The notes beneath the pieces are model-generated. The model saw nothing but the letters and a program-made list of their open reading frames with translations. It was not told where the DNA came from and did no database searches. The position numbers were made by a program, and so were the translations under genes. Shown here in pieces: positions 1 through 5,893 of a stretch of DNA of 7,269 nucleotides (position 1 is its first letter; each line of letters starts with the position of its first letter). Source of the DNA: an uncultured Rhodanobacter sp. (GTDB taxonomy: Bacteria; Pseudomonadota; Gammaproteobacteria; Xanthomonadales; Rhodanobacteraceae); the NCBI GenBank assembly GCA_903827735.1, contig CAIKJM010000571.1:1-7269 (forward strand). Direction: 5' to 3'.

Positions 1-1
1 C

Positions 2-94
2 AAAACGGTGACCTACGACTTCGCCCGCATGATGGACGGCGCCAAGGAAGTAAAGTGCTCCGAGTTCGGCGATGCGCTGATCGCAGCACTCTGA
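2..94 (+). CDS. icd: NADP-dependent isocitrate dehydrogenase, C-terminal end (5' part outside window)
   Basis: The frame is open from the left edge and gives 30 residues before TGA at 92-94, beginning KTVTYDFARMMDGAKEVK and ending SEFGDALIAAL. From memory this matches the C-terminus of E. coli Icd (KTVTYDFERLMDGAK, then KCSEFGDAI) almost residue for residue. Icd converts isocitrate to 2-oxoglutarate and CO2 with NADP+ in the cytosol and sits at the TCA/glyoxylate branch point. The nucleotide-binding core, substrate pocket and regulatory phosphoserine lie outside the window, so they cannot be assessed. Its regulator AceK is encoded two genes downstream, which supports the call. A terminator follows 23 bases after the stop, so this is the 3' end of its transcript. 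Confidence 0.87.
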   Translation, partial: KTVTYDFARMMDGAKEVKCSEFGDALIAAL

Positions 95-117
95 TTCGCC
101 GGTACGTCAGTTGCAGT

Positions 118-147
118 AAAAGGGGCCGCGTTCGCGGCCCCTTTTTT
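118..147 (+). terminator. Rho-independent terminator of icd
   Basis: A perfect 8-bp GC stem (GGGGCCGC at 122-129 with GCGGCCCC at 134-141) closes a GTTC tetraloop and is followed directly by six T (142-147). Four A at 118-121 can extend the stem by pairing with the first T residues. It ends icd transcription and implies that the downstream cyclase gene has its own promoter. The A-run on the 5' side gives it some bidirectional potential. Confidence 0.92.
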
Positions 148-219
148 GTTGGCGCAGTGCACGCGGGTCGTTTTGAATTGTACTAAGGTAATCCCAACGA
201 GCGTTTGGGGTAAACGGAC

Positions 220-226
220 AGGAGGT
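220..226 (+). promoter_or_regulatory. Ribosome binding site of the diguanylate cyclase gene
   Basis: AGGAGGT is a near-perfect Shine-Dalgarno sequence, 12 nt upstream of the ATG at 239. The spacing is longer than the usual 5-9 nt. No other in-frame start codon lies between it and that ATG, so it still selects ATG 239 over an upstream in-frame TTG at 146, which lies inside the terminator T-run. Confidence 0.7.
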
Positions 227-238
227 GTTTGGCGCACG

Positions 239-1705
239 ATGAAGTGGGTGCTGGCGATTGCGTTTGTCTTCTTGCACGTGGCCGCCATCACGCTTTGGCC
301 GGCACACGCGATGGTGGCGTCCTATGTTTTTCTGATCGCTGCGCCGCTGCTGGGTGCGACGATCGCGTTTCGTCGATGCCGGATTGAAGGTTTCGCTCTG
401 TCGCGGGGCTGGAGCCTGGCGGCGATCAGTTTGCTGCTGTGGACCCTGGGCATGATCAGCAGCCTGGACGCCGACCTTTCGCTGTCCAATCCGAGCCAGA
501 TCCCGGGCGGCAGCATGCTGCTCTATATCCTCTACGGCGTGCCGATCACCTATGCCGTCGCCACCATCGGCGTGGACCGCAGCAATGGTGTACAGCGCGG
601 CATCGACGCGTTGCTGGCTATCGTGCTGGGTTATCTCTATTTCGTACTGACGTTTTCGTGGACCAACCTGCACGGCGTGGTAAGTAACCAGTCGGCGACC
701 ATCATTTCGTATACCTTCGATTTGGAAAACGTCTTTCTGGCAGCGACGACATGGATCCGCTACGCGGCTTCGGAAACGTCGGCCGACCGAAACCTCTTTC
801 GCACGTTGGCAACATATTCCGGCGTGTACGGCATTTGCGCCGCGTACTACAACCACCACGTCGCGCTCGGCGTCGCGCCGGATATCGGTAGCTATTACGA
901 CATCGTGATCGATGCGCCGTTCCTGCTGTTTGCGATGGTGGCGTGGTCGCCAACGTCCCGCGTGGAGGTAGTCCACAAAAGTTCTCTGTTCGTCCACTTC
1001 GTCCGCAGCGGCAGCCCGCTGCTGCTATCGCTATCGGTACTGACGCTGTCGCTGTTGCTGCTCTACCAGCGTGAGCACACCGATCTGGGCATCGCCGGCG
1101 TGGTCGTTGCCGTGCTCGGTTACGGCCTGCGCAGTATTCTCAGCCAGGTTCGGCATATCGAGACGGAAGACCTGCTGCGGCACGATCGCAGTACGTTGGC
1201 AGAGCTGGCCATGCACGACGCACTGACCGGCCTGCTCAACCGCCGCGCCTTCGACGAGGCGATCGAGCGCGAATGGCGCATGGTGCAGCGGGGCGATCAG
1301 GTCATTTCGCTGGTGCTCATCGATATCGACCTGTTCAAGCAGTACAACGACAGCTACGGCCATCCTGCCGGCGACGCCTGTCTGAAGCTTGTCGCGGACG
1401 AACTGCAAAAGTCGCTGCGCCCGGCCGATATTCTTGCCCGCTACGGCGGCGAGGAGTTCGTCGTCATTCTGCCGACGGCGACGCTGGCGGCAGCCAGCGC
1501 GGTGACATTGCGCATGTGCGAGCACATCCACGCGCTGGCGCTGCCGCATGCGGCTAGCCCCTTCGGACATGTCACGGTCAGTGCGGGCGTTGCCTGTTCG
1601 TCGCTGGCTAGGGCTGGCACGCCGGAAAGCCTGATCGACTGCGCCGATCGCGCGCTTTACGAAGCCAAGCGCCGGGGTCGTAACCGCGTCGAGCAGGCCA
1701 GCTGA
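239..1705 (+). CDS. Membrane-bound GGDEF diguanylate cyclase
   Basis: A 488-aa protein predicted to make cyclic di-GMP from two GTP at the inner membrane. The N-terminal ~300 residues hold about nine or ten hydrophobic segments (roughly 2-18, 25-44, 58-76, 91-110, 122-140, 162-176, 190-209, 221-237, 259-276, 283-299). This MASE-like sensor region is one I cannot assign to a named family. A short linker (about 303-320) leads to a GGDEF domain at about 320-485. Its signature is GGEEF (403-407), with metal and substrate residues D362, N370 and D379 in the DIDLFKQYND and GHPAGD motifs, so it should be catalytic. RPAD at 394-397, exactly five residues before GGEEF, is a canonical RxxD I-site, predicting feedback inhibition by c-di-GMP. 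There is no EAL or HD-GYP domain. It follows the icd terminator and ends 46 nt before aceK. Confidence 0.93.
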   Translation: MKWVLAIAFVFLHVAAITLWPAHAMVASYVFLIAAPLLGATIAFRRCRIEGFALSRGWSLAAISLLLWTLGMISSLDADLSLSNPSQIPGGSMLLYILYGVPITYAVATIGVDRSNGVQRGIDALLAIVLGYLYFVLTFSWTNLHGVVSNQSATIISYTFDLENVFLAATTWIRYAASETSADRNLFRTLATYSGVYGICAAYYNHHVALGVAPDIGSYYDIVIDAPFLLFAMVAWSPTSRVEVVHKSSLFVHFVRSGSPLLLSLSVLTLSLLLLYQREHTDLGIAGVVVAVLGYGLRSILSQVRHIETEDLLRHDRSTLAELAMHDALTGLLNRRAFDEAIEREWRMVQRGDQVISLVLIDIDLFKQYNDSYGHPAGDACLKLVADELQKSLRPADILARYGGEEFVVILPTATLAAASAVTLRMCEHIHALALPHAASPFGHVTVSAGVACSSLARAGTPESLIDCADRALYEAKRRGRNRVEQAS

Positions 1706-1739
1706 GGCATCACCCATCAGTGTTCGACACGGCCAGCGC

Positions 1740-1751
1740 TAAACTAGCCTG
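1740..1751 (+). promoter_or_regulatory. Possible -10 element for a leaderless aceK transcript
   Basis: TAAACT at 1740-1745 resembles a -10 box (TATAAT) and ends six bases before the ATG at 1752, the normal distance from a -10 to a transcription start. No Shine-Dalgarno sequence is visible before that ATG. Together these suggest a leaderless mRNA starting at the A of the ATG. No good -35 box is visible 16-18 bp upstream, so the call is weak. Confidence 0.25.
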
Positions 1752-3494
1752 ATGACCCCTCCGCGCGAGCCGCCCGTTCCCGCTCTCGCCATGCCGCATG
1801 CAAGCGCTGCGGCGGCGTTATTGGTCGACGCGTTTGCCGACTACAACGCCCGCTTTGCTGATATCACGCGTCGCGCGCATCGGCGATTCGAGCGGCGTGA
1901 CTGGCAGGGGAGCGCGCTGGATGCGCGCCAGCGCATCGATCTGTACGACAGCTGCATCCGCGAGACCCAGGGACGGCTGGACGGCCTGTTGGATGATCGC
2001 GTGCGCTCACGTCCGCTGTGGGCGTCGATGCGGCAGGCGTTTGAGCAGCAGATCGCCGGCCTGACCGACCGCGAGTTCTACAAGACCTGGTTCAACTCGC
2101 TGTCGCGCCGCCATTTTCATACGCGGGGCATTGCCTCGGATATCGAATTCGTGGCGCTGGAACGCGAGCCGGATTCCGAAGGCAGCGACGCTGCGCCGCA
2201 TCGGCACTACGTGGTAGGCGGCGATCTATCTGCGGCTTGCGCGCGTCTGTTGTCGGATGCCGGCTTCGCCTTTGCCGACCGGGTTGGCTGCGCCGCTGCG
2301 TTGGCGCGCACGCTGCAGGCGCGCCTGCAGGCCGCCGCTCTGCCGGCGGTCGAAGTCATCGATCTACTCCAGGCCATTTTCTACCGCGATCGCCGCGCCT
2401 ATCTCGTCGGGCGCCTGCGCGTCGGCCATCGGCGCCATCCGCTGGTGATCGCCCTGACGCACGCGGATGACGGCGTGCGGGTCGATGCGTTGCTGACCGT
2501 GCGCGAGCAGATTTCGATACTGTTCGGCTATGCGCGCAGCTATTTTCACGCGGATATCGGCAACGTTGGCGCCGTGGTTTCCTTTGTACGCGCCTTGCTG
2601 CCGCACAAGCCGCTGGAGGAGCTCTACGCCGTGCTCGGCCGCGCCAAGCAGGGCAAGACCGAGCGCTACCGTCGTGTATTCAGCCATCTGGCCATCCATC
2701 CGGAAGAGCGGCTGATCCACGCCGACGGCAAGCGCGGCATGGTCATGGCCGTGTTTACCCTGCGCGATCTGCCGGTGGTCTTCAAGCTGATCCGCGACCG
2801 CTTTGCGTGGCCGAAGGACATGGTGCGCAAGCAGGTCGAGGAAAAATACCGGCTGGTGTTTCATCACGACCGCGTGGGCCGTCTGATCGACGCGCAGGAG
2901 TTTGGCCAACTGCGCTTTCCGCGGCGCCAGTTCGACGAAAAGCTGCTGCAGGAGCTGCTGGACGAATGTGCGCAAAGCGTGCGCGTGGACGGCGACGATC
3001 TGGTCATCGGCCACTGCTACGTCGAGCACCGCATGCGGCCGATGGACCTGTACGTACGCGAGGTCGAGCCGGCCGAGGCAATACGCGCGATGTGCGACTA
3101 CGGCCAGGCGATCAAGGATCTGGCCGGCAGCAATATTTTTCCCGGCGATCTGCTGCTGAAGAACTTCGGCATCTCGCGCAACGGCCGCGCGGTGTTCTAC
3201 GACTACGACGAGCTGTGTTCGCTGGGCGAATGCCATTTCCGCGCGCTGCCCAAACAGCATGAGGACGACGAGATGCAGCCGCTGCAGGACTCGGTCTATG
3301 CCGCGCCGGACGACGTGTTTCCGGAGCTATTCGTCAACTTTCTCGGGGTGCCAAAGGTGCTGCGCGACGCGCTGATCGACGCGCACGGCGAGATCTTCGA
3401 TCCGGTGTGGTGGCGCGGCCTGCAGGATCGCCTGCGCGCAGGGGATTACGTGGACGTGCCGCCGTACCCGCCAGAAGCGCGTCTGGCCCATTGA
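1752..3494 (+). CDS. aceK: Isocitrate dehydrogenase kinase/phosphatase
   Basis: A 580-aa protein, close to the 578 aa of E. coli AceK and collinear with it. AceK phosphorylates Icd to inactivate it and dephosphorylates it again, steering isocitrate between the TCA cycle and the glyoxylate bypass in the cytosol. The N-terminal regulatory half carries the RRFERRDW (44-51) and FYRDRRAYLVG (210-220) segments. The C-terminal kinase-like half has GKRGMVMAVF (326-335), ATP-contacting K345 in VFKLI, D380 in IDAQEF (equivalent of phosphatase-critical D371 in E. coli), NIFPGD (461-466; D466 = E. coli D457) and YDYDE (483-487; D484 = E. coli D475). All the listed residues are present, so both activities look intact. 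The start is uncertain: ATG 1752 has no SD, and ATG 1791 (M14) would give an N-terminus closer in length to that of E. coli. It is near icd rather than in an aceBAK operon. Confidence 0.97.
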   Translation: MTPPREPPVPALAMPHASAAAALLVDAFADYNARFADITRRAHRRFERRDWQGSALDARQRIDLYDSCIRETQGRLDGLLDDRVRSRPLWASMRQAFEQQIAGLTDREFYKTWFNSLSRRHFHTRGIASDIEFVALEREPDSEGSDAAPHRHYVVGGDLSAACARLLSDAGFAFADRVGCAAALARTLQARLQAAALPAVEVIDLLQAIFYRDRRAYLVGRLRVGHRRHPLVIALTHADDGVRVDALLTVREQISILFGYARSYFHADIGNVGAVVSFVRALLPHKPLEELYAVLGRAKQGKTERYRRVFSHLAIHPEERLIHADGKRGMVMAVFTLRDLPVVFKLIRDRFAWPKDMVRKQVEEKYRLVFHHDRVGRLIDAQEFGQLRFPRRQFDEKLLQELLDECAQSVRVDGDDLVIGHCYVEHRMRPMDLYVREVEPAEAIRAMCDYGQAIKDLAGSNIFPGDLLLKNFGISRNGRAVFYDYDELCSLGECHFRALPKQHEDDEMQPLQDSVYAAPDDVFPELFVNFLGVPKVLRDALIDAHGEIFDPVWWRGLQDRLRAGDYVDVPPYPPEARLAH

Positions 3495-3635
3495 CGTGAC
3501 GCCTGCCGATCAGCAAAACGCGCTGCGATGAGCGCAAGCGTGAATGCCGGATGTACTTCCACGCGCCGTCACGCACCTTCCAGGGAAATGGCGGTCAATA
3601 CTGCAGCCCGACGATTGGCCCATCAAGGAAACTCT
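3495..3635. other. Intergenic gap between aceK and the first TraB/GumN-like gene
   Basis: These 141 bp hold no convincing gene. TTGACG at 3491-3496, overlapping the aceK stop, is a fair -35 match, but the sequence 16-18 bp on (around CAAAAC) is a poor -10. A short hairpin, GCGCT/AGCGC with a 6-nt loop (3520-3535), has no T-run on the plus strand, so it is not a clear aceK terminator; read from the minus strand it is followed by GTTTTG. An open frame running in from 3528 is an unlikely extension of the next gene, since it would bury a good signal peptide. Confidence 0.5.
3625..3630 (+). promoter_or_regulatory. Ribosome binding site of the first TraB/GumN-like gene
   Basis: AAGGAA lies 5 nt before the ATG at 3636. 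It decides this start over an upstream in-frame ATG at 3528, and the protein then begins directly with a signal peptide. Confidence 0.7.
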
Positions 3636-4739
3636 ATGCGCGTGGTATCGGCATTCTGCCTGCTTGCTCTATCGCTCGGTGCGGCGGCGCAGACCGCGCC
3701 GGCGGCGGTGCCAGCCTCTCCCTCCAGCGTGACCAACCTCGCGGCCGTGGCGGTCAGCGGCGTGCAGCCCGGTCCGGGGCTGTGGAAAGTCAGCAAGGGT
3801 GGGCACAGCATGCTGCTGCTGGGCGTGATCTCGCCGCTGCCGCAGCTGATGCAGTGGCGCTCGGCGGACGTCGAAACGGCAATCTCCGGCTCGCAGCAGG
3901 TGCTGCAGCTGCCCGACGTCAAGCTCAAGGTCGACGTGAGCTTCGTCGGTAAACTGTTTCTGCTGCCGTCCGCCTATAGCGCCCGCAAGAATGACAACGG
4001 TGCCACCTTGCAGCAGGTGCTGCCGGCACCGCTTTACGAGCGCTGGGAGACACTCAAGCTGAAGTACATCGGCAGGGACAGCGGGATCGAGCGGTGGAAG
4101 CCGATCTTCGCCGCGCAGGAACTGTATAAAAAGGCGCTGAAGGCTAACCAGCTGAGCAAGTCCGGCGGCGTGCAGGCCAGCATCGACGCGCTGGCGAAAA
4201 AGTACAACGTCCCGGAAACCTCCACCGAATATCCGCTGGTGATCGAGCATCCGCACGATGCGATCAAGGCGTTCAAGTCGTCCGGCCTGGACGATATCGC
4301 CTGCTTCGGCCGCACGCTCGATGCGGTCGAACAGGACATGCCGGCCATGACCCTGCGCGCGAACGCGTGGGCCACCGGTGACCTGGAGGCGCTGCGCAAA
4401 CTGCCCGACAGCGACCGTCGCGGCACTTGCATCACCGCCGTCACCGACGCGGACTTCGCCCACAAGCTAGGCCTGTCGGACGTGCCGGCAAAGATGGAAG
4501 CCAACTGGCTGGATCTGGCGCGCGCCGCCCTAGCAAAAAACACGCAGACTTTCGCCATGCTGCCGATCAAGGAGCTGCTCTCGCCCGACGGGTATCTGGC
4601 CAAGCTCAAGGCCGAGGGCTATCAGGTCGAAGCGCCGGATGACGGCAGCGATGACGGCGATCCGGCGGCAGCCAGTTCGGCGGCCGCGAGTCCGGCACCA
4701 CGTGCACCGGCGCCAGCCATGTCGCCAACCGGTCATTGA
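3636..4739 (+). CDS. TraB/GumN-like exported protein, paralog 1 (catalytic histidines missing)
   Basis: A 367-aa protein. Residues 1-18 form a type I signal peptide (MRVVSAFCLLALSLGAAA, cleavage likely at AAA|Q), so it should be periplasmic. After a short A/P/S linker, a TraB/GumN-like domain runs from about 38 to 332, opening with SGVQPGPGLWKVSKGGH (41-57) and ending with LAKLKAEGYQV, as the family does. The family motif G-x-x-H reads GVIS (63-66), and the C-terminal GAGHL position reads MLPIKEL (308-314), so both expected metal-ligand histidines are absent. The mature part has just two cysteines, C223 and C265, suited to a disulfide. The tail from 335 is rich in Asp, Ala, Pro and Ser. A paralog of equal length follows after 20 bp, probably in the same operon. 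Function is unknown; a non-enzymatic or altered role is inferred from the missing residues. Confidence 0.85.
   Translation: MRVVSAFCLLALSLGAAAQTAPAAVPASPSSVTNLAAVAVSGVQPGPGLWKVSKGGHSMLLLGVISPLPQLMQWRSADVETAISGSQQVLQLPDVKLKVDVSFVGKLFLLPSAYSARKNDNGATLQQVLPAPLYERWETLKLKYIGRDSGIERWKPIFAAQELYKKALKANQLSKSGGVQASIDALAKKYNVPETSTEYPLVIEHPHDAIKAFKSSGLDDIACFGRTLDAVEQDMPAMTLRANAWATGDLEALRKLPDSDRRGTCITAVTDADFAHKLGLSDVPAKMEANWLDLARAALAKNTQTFAMLPIKELLSPDGYLAKLKAEGYQVEAPDDGSDDGDPAAASSAAASPAPRAPAPAMSPTGH
3753..3800 (+). repeat. Direct repeat A, copy 1 (paralog-derived)
   Basis: This 48-bp stretch encodes VSGVQPGPGLWKVSKG and recurs at 4910-4957 in the second TraB/GumN-like gene with only a few substitutions. 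It is the best-conserved nucleotide block between the two genes and reflects gene duplication rather than a mobile repeat. Confidence 0.85.
4356..4405 (+). repeat. Direct repeat B, copy 1 (paralog-derived)
   Basis: This stretch encodes RANAWATGDLEALRKLP and matches 5510-5559 in the second TraB/GumN-like gene, including an unbroken 15-base block CGCGCGAACGCGTGG. It is a second conserved patch of the tandem duplication. Confidence 0.8.
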
Positions 4740-4759
4740 ACTGACGGAGCGAGCCGCGC

Positions 4760-5863
4760 ATGTCGATCTTCCGACCTATTGCACAACGTCTGATGGCTTT
4801 GTGCCTTGCCGGCCTGGTGTCGGTGGCCGCCGCCGTCGAAGCACCGGTGTCTTCATCCTCGATCACGACCCCGCCACCGGGCAAGGTCACCGAGCTGCAG
4901 GGCGTCAGCGTCAGCGGCGTGCAGCCCGGGCCGGGCCTGTGGAAGATTAGCAAGGGCGATCATGTGCTATGGGTGCTCGGCACGCTCGATCTGCTGCCCA
5001 AACATATGGACTGGCAGGCGCGTGACGTGCAGGCGGTTATCGCCGAATCGCAGCAGGTGCTGGACCGGCCGCAGGTCAAGGTGGATGCCAAGCTCGGGTT
5101 CTTCGGCACGCTCGGCCTGCTGCCCAGCCTGATCGGCGTGCGCAACAATCCTGACGGCAAGCGGCTGGTCGACGTAGTGCCGCCGGAGCAGTACGCGCGC
5201 TGGCTGGTCCTGAAAAAACGCTATCTAGGCTGGGACAACAGCGTCGAAAAGCAGCGGCCGATCTTCGCCGCGGCGGCGCTGTTCATCGCGGCGATCAAGC
5301 AGGCCGACTTGAGCAACGACATGCTCGACCCGCTGATCAAAAGGGCGGCCGCGCAGCATGACCTCAAGCCGACCCCGATCACTTACACCATTGTCGTGGA
5401 TCAGCCCAAGGCCGTGGTAAAGGATTTCAAGAAAACCCCGATGGACGACCGCGACTGCTTCGCCAAGACGCTCGATCATCTCGACAGCGACGTCGCGCTG
5501 ATGCGTGCCCGCGCGAACGCGTGGGCAACCGGCGACCTGGATACGCTGCGCCGACTGCCGCTGAGCGATCAGCTGCAGGTGTGCCTGGCGGCGGTCAACG
5601 CATCGGGCGTCGCGCACGAGCTGGGCCTGACCGATATCGAAACCCGGGTCGAAGCCACTTGGGTGGCGGCCGCGAGCACGGCTCTGGAAACGAATCGCGT
5701 GACGTTTGCCCAGCTGCCGATGGAGCGCCTGCTTGGCGATCACAGCTACATGGCCGCGCTGCAGGCGAAGGGGTATACGGTGACCTTGCCGGATGGGCTG
5801 AGCGATACGGTGACAAGCGATCCGGCAACTCCGACAAAGACGGACAGCGCCCAGCATCGCTGA
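4760..5863 (+). CDS. TraB/GumN-like exported protein, paralog 2 (catalytic histidines missing)
   Basis: A 367-aa paralog of the preceding protein, alignable over nearly its whole length and roughly 40-45% identical by eye (not computed). A signal peptide covers about residues 1-25 (hydrophobic core LMALCLAGLVSVAAA), followed by a Ser/Thr/Pro linker and the same domain from about 49 to 342. The G-x-x-H motif reads GTLD (74-77) and the C-terminal GAGHL position reads QLPMERL (318-324), so the metal-ligand histidines are again missing, with substitutions different from those in paralog 1. C233 and C275, 42 residues apart as in paralog 1, are the only cysteines of the mature protein. The start at 4760 has a GGAG (4746-4749) 10 nt upstream, and only 20 bp separate it from the previous stop, which suggests co-transcription. 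Periplasmic location is inferred; function is unknown. Confidence 0.85.
   Translation: MSIFRPIAQRLMALCLAGLVSVAAAVEAPVSSSSITTPPPGKVTELQGVSVSGVQPGPGLWKISKGDHVLWVLGTLDLLPKHMDWQARDVQAVIAESQQVLDRPQVKVDAKLGFFGTLGLLPSLIGVRNNPDGKRLVDVVPPEQYARWLVLKKRYLGWDNSVEKQRPIFAAAALFIAAIKQADLSNDMLDPLIKRAAAQHDLKPTPITYTIVVDQPKAVVKDFKKTPMDDRDCFAKTLDHLDSDVALMRARANAWATGDLDTLRRLPLSDQLQVCLAAVNASGVAHELGLTDIETRVEATWVAAASTALETNRVTFAQLPMERLLGDHSYMAALQAKGYTVTLPDGLSDTVTSDPATPTKTDSAQHR
4910..4957 (+). repeat. Direct repeat A, copy 2 (paralog-derived)
   Basis: Second copy of the 48-bp block found at 3753-3800. It encodes VSGVQPGPGLWKISKG, with mainly third-position changes. Confidence 0.85.
5510..5559 (+). repeat. Direct repeat B, copy 2 (paralog-derived)
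   Basis: Second copy of the block found at 4356-4405. It encodes RANAWATGDLDTLRRLP. Confidence 0.8.
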
Positions 5864-5888
5864 GCGCCGCCCTTTTTCAACGGCTCAG
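5860..5888. terminator. Imperfect hairpin at the convergent gene junction
   Basis: CTGAG and CCG (5860-5864, 5867-5869) can pair with CGG and CTCAG (5881-5888), giving an 8-bp stem with a 2-nt bulge and an 11-nt loop. It spans the stop of the second TraB-like gene and the 30-bp gap to the convergent reductase gene. No T-run follows on either strand, so terminator activity is only a possibility, in either direction. Confidence 0.3.
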
Positions 5889-5893
5889 AGTGA

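Noticed and set aside
158..220. TTGAAT and TACTAA in the cyclase upstream region as promoter boxes
   Set aside because: No pair has 16-18 bp spacing with acceptable matches to both boxes. The gene needs a promoter here, but I cannot place it.
107..997. Long minus-strand open frame (296 codons) opposite the cyclase gene
   Set aside because: It runs across the icd terminator and is antisense to a well-supported gene. Its product is Arg/Gln/Asp/His-rich with no motif, typical of antisense frames in GC-rich DNA.
2364..3260. Long minus-strand open frame (298 codons) opposite aceK
   Set aside because: aceK in this region is aligned to E. coli AceK with all key residues, so the antisense frame is a codon-bias shadow.
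3528..3635. N-terminal extension of the first TraB-like protein to an ATG at 3528
   Set aside because: It would place 36 unrelated residues before an excellent signal peptide, while ATG 3636 has its own AAGGAA at 5 nt.
3669..4463. Minus-strand open frame (264 codons) opposite the first TraB-like gene
   Set aside because: The plus-strand frame has an SD, a signal peptide and a paralog next door; the antisense product has no recognisable feature.
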